Assembly: GCF_020535565.1 (NCBI RefSeq)
Contig: NZ_CP084758.1
Location: 1,453,501-1,517,500, forward strand
Direction of reading: 5' to 3'
Source: Shinella sp. XGS7
GTDB lineage: Bacteria > Pseudomonadota > Gammaproteobacteria > Burkholderiales > Burkholderiaceae_C
Length of the DNA stretch: 64,000 bases
The translations under genes were made by a program, and so were the position numbers. Within the stretch, counting starts at the first letter, position 1, and every line of letters starts with the position of its first letter. This document shows positions 22,455-32,064 of this stretch, one piece after another. The notes under the pieces were generated by a model. That model saw only the letters and a list, made by a program, of their open reading frames with translations. It was not told the DNA's origin and searched no databases.

Positions 22455-24887
22455 TCAGGGTCGCGGGTCGGCCCCGCGCGGATCGCCCAGATGGCTGCGC
22501 AGCCACTGCGCCATCTCCCACTGCACATGGCCCACCGACTCGCGGGCCGTGTAGCCATGGCCTTCGTAAGGCAGGCTCACATAGCGTACCGTGCCGCCCA
22601 GACCGGACAGGGCCTGGTAGAGGCGCTCGCTCTGCATGGGGTAGGTGCCGGAGTTGGCATCGGCCTCGCCATGGATCAGCAGCAGGGGTTCCTTGATGCG
22701 CTCGGCGTACAGGAAGGGTGAGAGCTTGAGATAGGTCTCGCGCGCGTCCCACAGCGAGCGGCGCTCGCTCTGGAAGCCGAAGGGCGTGAGCGTGCGGTTG
22801 TAGGCCCCGCTGCGCGCGATGCCCACCTTGAAGAGCTTGGTATGGGCCAGCAGATTGGCGGCCATGAAGGCGCCGTAGCTGTGCCCGCCGATGGCCAGGC
22901 GCTTGGGGTCCACCACGCCCAGCTCCTCGGCCTTGTCGATGATGGCGCGGGCATTCATCGTGATCTGCTCGATGAAGCCGTCGTTCATGCTGCGCTGCTC
23001 GCCCACCACGGGCATGGTGGCCTCGTTGAGCACCACGAAGCCCTCCAGGGCCAGCAGCTGCGGGCTGATGCCGGGGAAGCTGGCGAAGCGGCTGGGTGCG
23101 CCGCTGAGCTGGCCGGCCACGGTGGCGTCATTGAACTCCAGGGGATAGGCCCAGACCAGGGCCGGGCGGCGCTCGCCCTCCTTGTAGTCCGGCGGCAGAT
23201 AGAGCCAGAAGGAGAGCTCCACCCCGTCGGCCCGCTTGAAGCTGACCAGCTCGCGCTTGATGCGTCGCAGCTGCGGGCTGGGGTCCTTGATGCGGGTCAG
23301 GGCCTGGGGGGCGGCCGCGCCATTGCCGCCCGTACCGAGCTCGCGCAGATAGAGATTGGGGGGCTCCACCGGGCTTTCGCGCTGCAGCAGCCAGCGGCGC
23401 TCATCCAGCGGCAGCAGGGGCAGCTCATAAGCCTGCTCGCCCGACTGGAAGAGACGCTGCACGCTGAGGTCTCGGATCGAGAGTCGGTCCACAAAGGGCC
23501 GCTCGCCGCGCGGGCCGGCGCCGGCACCGATCATGAAGATCTCGCCCTGGGCCGTGGTCTGCACCACCTGGTGGCCATTGGGCAGGGTGCGCAGCAGGGG
23601 CGCACCCGGATGGCGGTAGCGCTCGCGCACCGAGTGCTCGAACAGGGGCTTGCTCTGGCTGCCGCGCAGGGGCAGCAGATAGCTGCGTGTCCAGGCGCGG
23701 TTGCGGTCGGTCTCGGTGAGCAGGGCGTGCTGGCCGTCGTCCAGGAAGCGCAGGCGCGTGAAGCGGTGCGGCATGCGCTGCACCTCCAGGGCTTCGCCGC
23801 TGTAGGGCGGGTCCAGGCGCATCACCCGGTCGCGAAAGGCCACGCGTGCATTCGGGTTGCCACCGTCCAGGGCCTCCACCCAGTAGACGGCTGCGTCCTT
23901 GGTGGGGGAGGCATAGAAGATGCGCGGCCCCGGCAGCGCACCGTCGATGGCCACACCGCTCTTCATGGGCACCTTGGCCAGCTCGCGCAGCACCCGGCCG
24001 TCGCGCTGCCGGATTTCCACCACCAGGGGAAAGTCGTCCCAGGTCAGGTGGTAGCTGAAGGGCCGCACCACGCGCTCGGTGAGCAAGGCCTGACCCTGAT
24101 CGCCCACGCTGCTGACGGCCGAGAACAGGCCCGGCTCGCCCAGGTCGCGGGTCTGGCCGCTGGCCAGGTCCACCAGGGTCAGCTGGGCGCGGGCGTGGTA
24201 GTCGAACAAGGCCTCGTCATAGGGCGACTTGAGCAGGTCCGGGTAGGTGCGCTCGGGCGAGGGCCGGCCGCTGCTTTCCTGCACCGCCGGGCTGCTCAGC
24301 GGGCGCGGCGGCGCGCCGCGGCGCTTGGGGATGGCCAGCACCACCAGCTCGCGCGGATTGAGCCAGGCCTGCTCGCCCTGGCCCAGGGCATTGTTCAGGC
24401 GCAGAAAAGGGATCTGGCGGATCTGGCCGCTGGCGGTATCGCCCACCCAGAGCTCGTTGCTGGCCGGGCCGCGGCGCTCCAGCACGAAGCGCTGGCCGTC
24501 CGGCGCCCAGTTGAAGCTGTGGAAGCCGCCGCCGGGCAGCTCCACCACGCGCTCCGGCGCCTCGGGCTGCAGCAGGCTGCGCAGGCGCAGGCGCTGCACC
24601 GTGGCCAGGGGCTGGGGCGTGGTGGCCACGGCGTCGAAACGCAGGCCGGCCAGGCGCAGCGTGGGGCGGGCCAGCTCGTCCAGGCTGTTGAAGCGGCGCA
24701 GCTCCAGCAGGGCCAGAGTCTGGCGGTCGGGCGCCACCAGCAGGCGCGGCAGGGCCGGTGCGTCCAGGGCTTCGCGCACCGCGGCGGCCGGCTGCTGGTA
24801 GCCCGGGGTGGCGGCGACGGCCGGGCCCGCCAGCAGGGGCAGGGTCAGCAGCAGGGCGGACAGGGCGTGGCGAAGCGGCAAAAGCAT
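22455..24887 (-). CDS. Secreted S9-family prolyl-oligopeptidase-like peptidase
   Basis: This 810-residue serine peptidase has a signal peptide (about 1-25), a beta-propeller N-terminal region (to about 540), and an alpha/beta-hydrolase catalytic domain. The triad is visible: Ser670 in GHSYGAFMAAN, Asp743 in GEADANSGT, and His777 in YEGHGYTAR. The sequence is closest to the glutamyl-endopeptidase-like S9D group (plant chloroplast and bacterial relatives), judged from motifs. It probably cleaves peptides in the periplasm. It converges with the kinase gene before it (27-base gap) and is divergent from nothing nearby; the AEC transporter lies upstream on the same strand. Confidence 0.92.
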   Translation of the reverse strand: MLLPLRHALSALLLTLPLLAGPAVAATPGYQQPAAAVREALDAPALPRLLVAPDRQTLALLELRRFNSLDELARPTLRLAGLRFDAVATTPQPLATVQRLRLRSLLQPEAPERVVELPGGGFHSFNWAPDGQRFVLERRGPASNELWVGDTASGQIRQIPFLRLNNALGQGEQAWLNPRELVVLAIPKRRGAPPRPLSSPAVQESSGRPSPERTYPDLLKSPYDEALFDYHARAQLTLVDLASGQTRDLGEPGLFSAVSSVGDQGQALLTERVVRPFSYHLTWDDFPLVVEIRQRDGRVLRELAKVPMKSGVAIDGALPGPRIFYASPTKDAAVYWVEALDGGNPNARVAFRDRVMRLDPPYSGEALEVQRMPHRFTRLRFLDDGQHALLTETDRNRAWTRSYLLPLRGSQSKPLFEHSVRERYRHPGAPLLRTLPNGHQVVQTTAQGEIFMIGAGAGPRGERPFVDRLSIRDLSVQRLFQSGEQAYELPLLPLDERRWLLQRESPVEPPNLYLRELGTGGNGAAAPQALTRIKDPSPQLRRIKRELVSFKRADGVELSFWLYLPPDYKEGERRPALVWAYPLEFNDATVAGQLSGAPSRFASFPGISPQLLALEGFVVLNEATMPVVGEQRSMNDGFIEQITMNARAIIDKAEELGVVDPKRLAIGGHSYGAFMAANLLAHTKLFKVGIARSGAYNRTLTPFGFQSERRSLWDARETYLKLSPFLYAERIKEPLLLIHGEADANSGTYPMQSERLYQALSGLGGTVRYVSLPYEGHGYTARESVGHVQWEMAQWLRSHLGDPRGADPRP

Positions 24888-24938
24888 CAGGCGGGCAGGG
24901 CGGGACGCGGCAAATAACGGGCGCGAGGCGCAACCATA

Positions 24939-25907
24939 TCAGGCTCCCGCGCCGATGCCGAAGCACCAGGCCAGGGCGCTGAAGCTCAGAAAGGCCAAGG
25001 CCGTGCTGGCCATGATGATGCGGGCCACCCGGCCGTTGTCGGCACCATAGCGCTCGGCCAGCAGGGACACATTGCTGGCGCTGGGCAGGGCGGCCGCCAG
25101 GGTCAGCACCATCAGCTGGAAGTCGCTGGGGCCCAGGCCCGCGCGCTGCAGGCCCCAGCCCAGGCCGAAGACCAGGGCCGGGTGCAGGCCCAGCTTGAGG
25201 GCGGCCACCGGCAGGTAGAGCGCCGGCGGCGTGCGGCTGTGGGCATGCCGGCCGGCGCGCCAGAGCACGGCGCCGATGGTGAACAGGGCCACGGGCGTGG
25301 CGGCGTCGGCCAGCATGCGGATCACCGCGTCCACCGGGCCGGGCGGGCGCAGGCCGGTGATGGAGGCCAGGGCCCCCAGGGCAATGGCCCAGGGCAGGGG
25401 GTTGGAGAGCGCACCGCGCAGGGCCTGCCAGGCGGCGGCCCGGGCATTGCCGGCGCCGGCATCATGGGCGCGTGCCAGGGCGATGCACAGGGAGCTGGTC
25501 AGAAAGAGATCGGTCAGCACGGTGCAGATCACCGGCCCCGCGGCCGCCGGCCCCAGCAGGGCCACCAGCAGGGGCACGCCCATGAAGCCGGTATTGGGGA
25601 AGGCGGCCACCAGGGCGCCGAAGGCAGCGTCCTTGAGCCCCACCCGGGCCGAGAGCGTCAGGCGCAGGGTCAGGCCCACCATCAGCAGGGCACACAGGCC
25701 GTAGAGGCCCAGCACGCGCGGGTCCAGCAGCTCCGCCACCCGGGTGTTCATGCCAAAGCGGAACAGCATGCAGGGCAGGGCGAAGAAGAGCACAAAGCCG
25801 TTGAGCCCCGGAATGGCGCTCTCCGCCAGCACGCCCTGCCGGGCCGCCAGATAGCCGCACAGCACCAGGGCGAAGAAGGGCAGGGTGACGGCCAGGATCG
25901 CTTGCAT
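24939..25907 (-). CDS. AEC-family (auxin efflux carrier-like) transporter
   Basis: This 322-residue membrane protein has about ten hydrophobic segments and begins MQAILAVTLPFFALVLCGYL, typical of AEC/MdcF-type permeases. The first conserved half contains FFALPCMLFRFGMNT, and AFPNTGFMGVPLLVALLGP holds the family Asn-Thr-Gly motif. ATG 25907 is chosen because the transmembrane fold begins there; the open frame runs further upstream but adds unrelated sequence. These carriers export or exchange small organic acids; the substrate cannot be predicted. The S9 peptidase gene begins 51 bases downstream. Confidence 0.9.
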   Translation of the reverse strand: MQAILAVTLPFFALVLCGYLAARQGVLAESAIPGLNGFVLFFALPCMLFRFGMNTRVAELLDPRVLGLYGLCALLMVGLTLRLTLSARVGLKDAAFGALVAAFPNTGFMGVPLLVALLGPAAAGPVICTVLTDLFLTSSLCIALARAHDAGAGNARAAAWQALRGALSNPLPWAIALGALASITGLRPPGPVDAVIRMLADAATPVALFTIGAVLWRAGRHAHSRTPPALYLPVAALKLGLHPALVFGLGWGLQRAGLGPSDFQLMVLTLAAALPSASNVSLLAERYGADNGRVARIIMASTALAFLSFSALAWCFGIGAGA

Positions 25908-26066
25908 GGGGGCGCAGTATCGCAACAGCCACCCCGCCCGGACCTGACATGGGCCTGTGCACAAGTTGGCGGTGAACGTGAGCGATTGCGCGTGCCACCC
26001 TGTTTTAAGGGGGTGTCCGGCCGCGACGCCGGCGCGGGGAACCCCTAGCATTGCCCGGATTCACTG

Positions 26067-27137
26067 ATGCCCGCGATGCCCGCCGCCCGTTTCTCCGCCT
26101 CCTTCCCGGCCCCCGCGCAGGCCGAAGCCACGCCCGCTGGCCAGCTGGTGGCGGGTGATCGCCTGGGTGTCTGGCGCATCGTCCAGCCCCTGCACAGCTG
26201 CGACACCGGCCGCTGGTACAAGGTGGTGCACCAGCTGGCCGAGACCGAAGAGGCGGCCCTGCTGGTCTACCACCGCGGCGAGGATGGCCAGGCCATGCTG
26301 CTGCGCCTGGCCGAGCAGGTGGGCCCCACGGCCGAGCTGCGCCACCCCGCCATCGCCACCCCGCTGGACAGCGGCCTCACCGCCGGCGACCTGCCCTATC
26401 TGGTGATGGCCTGGCCCCAGCTGGGCCAGCCCCTGCTGGGTCCGTCCACCTATGCCCTGCCGCTGCGCCAGCGCCTGGCCCTGCTGCTGCCTCTGTGCGA
26501 GGCGCTCAAGTCCGCCCATGAGCAGGGCCTGCTGCTGCGCGAGCTGGACCCTGGCCTGCTGTGGCGGGTGGATGGCGACCAGCTGCGCCTGCTGAGCCTG
26601 GGCCTGGCCGAGCTGGGCGAGTCGCCCGACGCTCCGGCCCCGCGCTACGCGCCGGCGGCCCTGCCTTTTGTGGCGCCCGAGCTGCGCGACGGCGCCCAGC
26701 CCACCCTCTCCAGCGAAGCCTGGGCCCTGGGCCTGCTGGCCTGCTGGCTGATCAACGGCCGCCAGCCGCGACCCGATGCCAATGGCGTGGTGCGGCCCGC
26801 CGCCAGCGCCCTGAGCAGCCTGGGCACGGCCGAACGCTTCAGCCTGGAAGCCCTGCTGCTCAAGGCCATGGCCGATTCGCCCCAGCAGCGCCACCCCTCG
26901 GCCCGCGAGCTGGGCGAGGATCTGCGCGCCTGGCTGGCTGGCCAGAATCATTCGGCCCTGAGCCTGATGCCCATGCCCGAGCCGGCCCCGCCGCCGCTGC
27001 CCAGCGCCGCCCCGGCGCCGGCCGTCAAGCCGGCCCGCCGCGGCTGGCGCGGCCTGGTGCTGATGGGCGGCCTGGTGCTGCTCACCGTGGGCGCCTGGGC
27101 CGCGGCCCACCAGGGCGGCTGGCCGCCCCTGTTCTGA
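26067..27137 (+). CDS. Protein-kinase-like (pseudokinase) membrane protein
   Basis: This 356-residue protein resembles a bacterial Ser/Thr kinase domain (about 28-290) followed by a Pro/Ala linker and one C-terminal transmembrane helix (about 328-348). Kinase landmarks can be aligned but are degraded. The ATP-Lys strand lacks the VAIK pattern, the HRDLKPxN loop reads LRELDPGLLW, and DFG reads SLGLAE. The late features APE (VAPELRDG) and the DxWALG-like segment (EAWALGLLACWLINGR) remain. It is thus most likely a non-catalytic scaffold or sensor. It is divergent from the AEC transporter. No Shine-Dalgarno is obvious; ATG 26076 is an alternative start. Confidence 0.75.
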   Translation: MPAMPAARFSASFPAPAQAEATPAGQLVAGDRLGVWRIVQPLHSCDTGRWYKVVHQLAETEEAALLVYHRGEDGQAMLLRLAEQVGPTAELRHPAIATPLDSGLTAGDLPYLVMAWPQLGQPLLGPSTYALPLRQRLALLLPLCEALKSAHEQGLLLRELDPGLLWRVDGDQLRLLSLGLAELGESPDAPAPRYAPAALPFVAPELRDGAQPTLSSEAWALGLLACWLINGRQPRPDANGVVRPAASALSSLGTAERFSLEALLLKAMADSPQQRHPSARELGEDLRAWLAGQNHSALSLMPMPEPAPPPLPSAAPAPAVKPARRGWRGLVLMGGLVLLTVGAWAAAHQGGWPPLF

Positions 27138-27152
27138 GCTGAGACTCAGGTC

Positions 27153-28697
27153 TCAGGCCGGCTGCGCGCCGGGCCGCCCCGCTTCCACCCCATAGCGCGC
27201 CAGGCTGCTGAGCGGGCTGCTCGCCGACCAAGGATCGTCCACCGTGCGCAGTTCCGCCTCCAGCCGCGTGGCGCTGAGCTTGAAACGGGTGTAGCCGCGC
27301 AGGTCGCTGCGGCCCAGGCGGATCTGCGGGTTCCAGGGCAGCACCTTGTCCAGGCGCTCCTGGGCCAGGCCATGGCTGCTGATCGAGGTGCCGCAGAACT
27401 CGCTGGCGATGATGGCGGCCTTGGGATCCAGATAGTCGGCCTTGATGTCGGCCACGTAGTTGGCGTGCACATCACCGCTGAGCACCACCGGATTGCGCGC
27501 ACCGGCTGCCTGCATGCCCGCCAGCAGGCGGCTGCGCGCCGCGGGATAGCCGTCCCAGCCATCGGTCCAGTGCCGGCCCGGGCCTTCGGCCGGGTCCTGC
27601 CAGTTCATGCGTGCCATCAGGGTCTGCTGGGCCAGCAGATTCCAGGGGCGCTGGGCATCCCAGCGCTGGCGCAGCCAGTCTTCCTGGGCTGCACCCAGCA
27701 GGCTGCGGCGCGGGTCCAGCAAGGCCTCGCAGTCCTTGAGGTCCACGGTGTTGGAGCCGCCGCGGCCCGGCTTGGGGCAGGCCTGGGGATCGCGCCACTG
27801 GCGGTCGTCCAGGGTGATGATGCGGGCCAGGCCGCCCCAGTCGTAGCTGGCGTGGATGCGCATGTCCGGCCCCTGCGGCCGGGCCGACCTGGGAAAGGGC
27901 TGGTGCTCCCAGTAGGCCTGGGCCGCGGCGGCGCGGCGACGCAGAAAGGCGGCCTCGGGCTCCAGGGTCTGGGACTGGGCGCCGGCCCAGTCGTTCTCCA
28001 CCTCGTGGTCGTCCCAGGTCAGGATCCAGGGCGCGGCGGCATGGGCGGCCTGCAGCTGCGGGTCGCGTTTGTACTGGGCATAGCGCTGGCGGTAGTCCTC
28101 CAGGCTGCGGCAGGGCCCTCCCATGTGGCGGCGGCGCGCGCGGCTGTCGGCCGGGGTGGCGGTCTCGTAGATGTAGTCGCCCAGGAAGAGCACCAGGTCC
28201 AGCTCCTGCTCGGCCACCTCGCGCCAGGCGGCGTATTCGCCATGGTCCCAGCGCTGGCAGGAGGCGATGACGAAGCGCAGGCTCTCGCCGGCGGCCTCGG
28301 GCGCCGGGGCGGTGCGGGTGCGACCCACGGGGCTGCGCTGGCCCAGGGCGGCAAAACGGTACCAGTACCAGCGCCCCGGGCGCAGGCCCGCGGGTTCGGC
28401 GTGCACGCTGTGCGCCTCGGCGGCGCTGGCGCGCTCGCTGCCGCGCGCCACGATGCGGCGGAACTGCTCGTCCTCGGCCAGCTCCCAGTGCACCGTGACC
28501 TCGGCGGGCAGCTGCTCGGCCATCAGCCGGGTCCACAGCACCAGGCCGCCCGGCGTGGGGCAGCCCGAGGCCACGCCCAGGGGGAAGAGGGCTTCGGCTG
28601 CGGCATCGGCATGGCGCAGCAACAGGGCCGGCGCGGCACCGGCGGCCAGGGCCGCCTGCAGCAGGCGGCGACGGGTGGGGTGGGAGAAGCGATCCAT
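27153..28697 (-). CDS. PhoD-like alkaline phosphatase/phosphodiesterase with Tat signal
   Basis: This 514-residue metallophosphoesterase has a twin-arginine-type leader (TRRRLLQAALAAGAAPALLL), the N-terminal PhoD beta domain (about 35-125), and the metallophosphatase domain. Metal-binding motifs are SCQRWDHG, FLGDYIYE, TWDDHEVENDW and VVLSGDVHANYV. Known PhoD enzymes hydrolyse phosphate mono- and diesters in the periplasm with Ca2+/Fe3+ cofactors. Length is normal. It converges with the pseudokinase gene and lies 9 bases downstream of a binding-protein gene on the same strand. A second, more distant relative lies at 60602. Confidence 0.92.
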   Translation of the reverse strand: MDRFSHPTRRRLLQAALAAGAAPALLLRHADAAAEALFPLGVASGCPTPGGLVLWTRLMAEQLPAEVTVHWELAEDEQFRRIVARGSERASAAEAHSVHAEPAGLRPGRWYWYRFAALGQRSPVGRTRTAPAPEAAGESLRFVIASCQRWDHGEYAAWREVAEQELDLVLFLGDYIYETATPADSRARRRHMGGPCRSLEDYRQRYAQYKRDPQLQAAHAAAPWILTWDDHEVENDWAGAQSQTLEPEAAFLRRRAAAAQAYWEHQPFPRSARPQGPDMRIHASYDWGGLARIITLDDRQWRDPQACPKPGRGGSNTVDLKDCEALLDPRRSLLGAAQEDWLRQRWDAQRPWNLLAQQTLMARMNWQDPAEGPGRHWTDGWDGYPAARSRLLAGMQAAGARNPVVLSGDVHANYVADIKADYLDPKAAIIASEFCGTSISSHGLAQERLDKVLPWNPQIRLGRSDLRGYTRFKLSATRLEAELRTVDDPWSASSPLSSLARYGVEAGRPGAQPA

Positions 28698-28706
28698 CGC
28701 GCCAGC

Positions 28707-29480
28707 TTAGTCGGGAATCCTGACGTTCCAGCGGCGCGCCAGCTCGCGCAGCTCGCCGCGGGTGCGCATCTCGCTCATGGCCTGGTCCAGGGCCTCGCGC
28801 AAGGCCTGACCCTGGGCATTGCGCGTGAAGGCGAAATGCCCGCGCAGCTGGCCCAGGGGCGGGCCGAGCACGCGCAGCTCGCCGGCCAGGCCCAGCTGGC
28901 GCAGCACGGGCTCGGTGTTGCGCTCATTGCTGGCCAGCAGGTCCAGCCGGTCCAGGCGCAGCATCTGCAGGCCCGTGGCCACATCGCGCACCGTGCCCGG
29001 CCTCAGGCGGGGGCGCTCCCGCTCCACGCCCTCGCCATAGGCCCAGCCCTGCACCAGGCCGATGCGCAGGCCGGCCAGCTCGGCCAGCTCGCCGCGCCAG
29101 GGGAGCTCGCGCTCGCGGCGGGCGTAGAAGACCAGCGCGTCCTCGTAGAAGGCCTGGGGCGAAAACAGGAAGCGCTGCTCGCGCTCGGGCGTGCGGTAGG
29201 GTCCCATCAGGATGTCGGCCTGACCCGACTCCACCATGGCCTGCGCGCGCAGCCAGGGGTAGAACTCGAAGCGCAGGCCCTGGCGGGCGAAGGCGCGGCG
29301 CAGCAGGTCCACCCCCAGGCCGGCGGGGCCGCTCTCGTCCTGCTCGTAGATGCGCGGGAAGACCGTGCCCACCACCAGCAGCTCGCGCGGGCCGGTGGCC
29401 CCGGCCGGGGGCAGGCCGGTCAGCAAGATCAGCGGGAACAACAGCGGTAGCAGCCGCAGGCTGCGGACACGTCTCAGCAT
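28707..29480 (-). CDS. Family 3 solute-binding-like periplasmic protein, orphan
   Basis: This 257-residue exported protein has a hydrophobic signal segment (about 11-33) followed by a bi-lobed family 3 domain: ELLVVGTVFPRIYEQDE, GLGVDLLRRAFARQGLRFEF, and GQADILMGPYRTPERE, which is the usual hinge pattern. The distal lobe has RLDLLASNERNTEPVLR. No transporter genes adjoin it. Binding-type proteins without permeases often serve as sensors or have become enzymes; neither can be shown here. ATG 29480 (MLRRVRSL) is chosen for the signal peptide. It is divergent from the O-antigen-ligase-like gene. Confidence 0.85.
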   Translation of the reverse strand: MLRRVRSLRLLPLLFPLILLTGLPPAGATGPRELLVVGTVFPRIYEQDESGPAGLGVDLLRRAFARQGLRFEFYPWLRAQAMVESGQADILMGPYRTPEREQRFLFSPQAFYEDALVFYARRERELPWRGELAELAGLRIGLVQGWAYGEGVERERPRLRPGTVRDVATGLQMLRLDRLDLLASNERNTEPVLRQLGLAGELRVLGPPLGQLRGHFAFTRNAQGQALREALDQAMSEMRTRGELRELARRWNVRIPD

Positions 29481-29592
29481 GGGCCGAACGGGCTGTGGCG
29501 GAACCGGCACTGTAGCGGCTTGGATGCGACTTGCTTGGCTATCATGCGTCGACCCGCGCGGCGCTGATGCCGCCGCGTCTTCCTGCTGCCGC

Positions 29593-32064
29593 ATGACCCT
29601 TCTGCGCCCCCAAGTTCCCAAGCAGTGGCTGGCCCTGGTGCTGGCCTTGATCTGCCTCCTGGCCGGCCTGGGTCTGGCCCTGCACTATCCGCTGATGCCC
29701 GGCCTGAGCGCGGCGCTGTACCTGGGCCTGGCGGGCCTGGGTTTCGCGGCCTGGCAGAGCCTGCCCCTGCTGGCACCGGCCCTGCTGCCCCTGATCGGCC
29801 TGGCCCCCTGGAGCGGCTGGATCACGTTTGAGGAAGGCGATCTGCTGATGCTGGCCCTGGCCGCCGGGGCCTACGGTGCCCTGGCCCTGGGTGGACCGCT
29901 GGCGCGGGTGCCGGCCTGGCAGCGCACCCTGGCCTGGCGCGGCTGGGCCCGGCTGCTGCTGGCCTTGTTCACGCTCTCGCTGGGCGTGGCGGCCCTGCGC
30001 GGCGTGCTGGATGCCGGCGGCTGGCGCTGGGGCTGGTGGCAGGGCTACCAGGAGCCCATGAACAGCCTGCGCGGCCTCAAGAGCTTTGCCCTGCTGCTGC
30101 TGATGCTGCCGCTGTGGCGGGCCGCGGCTGACGGGCGGCCGCGCCGCCTGCGCCTGCTGGGCCTGGCCCTGGCCCTGGCTCTGGCCGGCGTGGGTCTGGC
30201 GGCGCTGTGGGAGCGCTACGCCTTCACGGGCCTGCTGAACTTCAGCACCGACTACCGCACCGTGGCCCTGTTCTGGGAAGCCCATGTGGGCGGTGCGCCG
30301 CTGGACGGCAGCGTGGCCCTGTGCCTGCCCTTCGTGCTGGTGTGGCTGCTGCGCGAGCGCCAGCCCTGGCGCTTCATCGCCCTGCTGGGCCTGCTGCTGC
30401 TGGGGGCCTACACGGTGCTCAGCAGCTTCTCGCGCGGGCTCTATCTGGCGGCACCTCTGGGCCTGGGCCTGTGCTGGTGGCTGCAGTCGCGCCAGCATCC
30501 GCTGCCGCCCCGCGCCGGGCAGACCGCCGCCACCCGCTGGTCGCAGCGCGGCCTGCTGCTGGCGGTGCTGGCCGGCTTCGGCCTGGCCGCCCTGCCGCTG
30601 TTCCAGGCCGGGGGCTACCGCTGCCTGCTGGCCCTGGCGGGCAGTGCCCTGTTGCTGCTGCAGATGCCGCGGCTGTGGCAGCGCCAGACCCGCGCCCAGC
30701 GCCTGATCGCCCTGCTGCTGGCCCTGATGGCGGCGGCCCTGCTCGGGGCCCTGGGCTGGGCCCTGGTCCAGCATGTGCCCAAGCTGGCCTACGCGGTGGA
30801 CGCCCTGGTGGTGCTGGGCGGCGCGGCCCTGGCCCTGCGCTGGCGCCGTGGCGCGCAGCGCAACACCCAGGCCTGCCTGCTGGCGGCCGCGCTGTTCATG
30901 AGCCTGGCCTGCGTGGTGCTGGTGGCCGGGCAGTGGAGCGGCCCCGAGGTGCTGAGCGAGGCCCTGCTGCCGGTGCTGGCCCTGGCGCTGGCCTGGCTGG
31001 TGCTGCAGCTCACGCCCGGCGAGACGGCGGACTGGCTGCCCGCCCTGTCCTGGCGCAGCAAGGGTCTGATGTGGACCCTGTGCCTGCTGGCCGCTGCCAC
31101 CGTGGGCCTGGCCCTGGGCGGGGCCTATGCCGGCGAGCGCGCCGCCACCAGCCAGCGCGATCTGCAGGCGCGTCTGGCGCACTGGCGCCTGGGTCTGTCC
31201 CTGCTGGAGACGCCGGGGGACTGGCTGCTGGGCCGCGGCGCGGGCCGCTTTGCCGCGAGCTATTTCTACGCCGCTCCGCCCAAGGCTCAGGTGGGGGACT
31301 ACCGCCTGCACGAGGCCGAGGGCGGCGAGCCCGCCTTTCTGCGCCTGAGCGGGGGCAAGCATGTGCTGGGCTGGGGCGAGCTGTTCCGCATCAGCCAGCG
31401 TATCGAGGCGCCGGCAGCCGGAACGCCCCTGCATATGGATCTGCGCCTGCGCGCCGAGCAGGACGCGCAGCTGCATCTGGAGGTCTGCGACAAGCACCTG
31501 CTCTACAACGGCGACTGCGTGGTGCGCAGCGTGGCGCTGCGGGCCCAGCCCGGCCAGTGGCAGAGCCTGGGCGTGGATCTGGGCAAGGCTCCCGCTCTGG
31601 GCCAGGGCCTGCGGCCCGTGGTGTTCTCGGTGGCCCTGGACAGCCCGGGCGCGCGCCTGGACCTGGGCCAGCTCTCGCTGCGCGCGGCCGCTGGCCCCGA
31701 GCTGCTGGCCAACGGGGATTTCTCGCGCGGCCTGGCCCACTGGTTCAGCTCCAGCGACCACCACCACATGCCCTGGCATATGAAGAGCCTGCCCCTGCAT
31801 GTGCTGTTCGAGCAGGGCCTGCTGGGCCTGCTGCTGTGCTCGGGCATGGTGCTGGCCGCGCTGTGGCGCTGCAGCGTCGGCCGGGGCCGGGGGCATGAGC
31901 TCGCGCCGGCGGTGGCCGGCGGCCTGCTGGGCTTTGTGGTGGTGGGCCTGTTCGACAGCCTGATCGACGCGCCGCGCCTGGCCTTCCTCTTCTACGCCGT
32001 GGTGGTGCTGGGCCTGGGCCTGCGCAGCCCGGCCACGCCGCCGCAGCCGGCGCGAAAGTCCTAG
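29593..32064 (+). CDS. O-antigen ligase/polymerase-like membrane protein with inserted beta-rich module
   Basis: This 823-residue protein has about a dozen transmembrane helices in a Wzy/WaaL-type arrangement. The second half of the core carries NSLRGLKSFALLLL and SSFSRGLYLAAPLGLG. A large periplasmic loop (about 556-735) then contains beta-rich sequence ending in ELLANGDFSRGLAHWF, the style of a CBM4/9-like carbohydrate-binding module. After it comes the conserved MPWHMKSLPLHVLFEQGLLG segment, corresponding to the family's functional His/Glu motif, and the last helices. It probably transfers or polymerises a glycan at the outer face of the inner membrane. It is a lone glycan gene with no glycosyltransferases nearby. 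ATG 29593 is chosen for the start of the first helix. Confidence 0.85.
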   Translation: MTLLRPQVPKQWLALVLALICLLAGLGLALHYPLMPGLSAALYLGLAGLGFAAWQSLPLLAPALLPLIGLAPWSGWITFEEGDLLMLALAAGAYGALALGGPLARVPAWQRTLAWRGWARLLLALFTLSLGVAALRGVLDAGGWRWGWWQGYQEPMNSLRGLKSFALLLLMLPLWRAAADGRPRRLRLLGLALALALAGVGLAALWERYAFTGLLNFSTDYRTVALFWEAHVGGAPLDGSVALCLPFVLVWLLRERQPWRFIALLGLLLLGAYTVLSSFSRGLYLAAPLGLGLCWWLQSRQHPLPPRAGQTAATRWSQRGLLLAVLAGFGLAALPLFQAGGYRCLLALAGSALLLLQMPRLWQRQTRAQRLIALLLALMAAALLGALGWALVQHVPKLAYAVDALVVLGGAALALRWRRGAQRNTQACLLAAALFMSLACVVLVAGQWSGPEVLSEALLPVLALALAWLVLQLTPGETADWLPALSWRSKGLMWTLCLLAAATVGLALGGAYAGERAATSQRDLQARLAHWRLGLSLLETPGDWLLGRGAGRFAASYFYAAPPKAQVGDYRLHEAEGGEPAFLRLSGGKHVLGWGELFRISQRIEAPAAGTPLHMDLRLRAEQDAQLHLEVCDKHLLYNGDCVVRSVALRAQPGQWQSLGVDLGKAPALGQGLRPVVFSVALDSPGARLDLGQLSLRAAAGPELLANGDFSRGLAHWFSSSDHHHMPWHMKSLPLHVLFEQGLLGLLLCSGMVLAALWRCSVGRGRGHELAPAVAGGLLGFVVVGLFDSLIDAPRLAFLFYAVVVLGLGLRSPATPPQPARKS

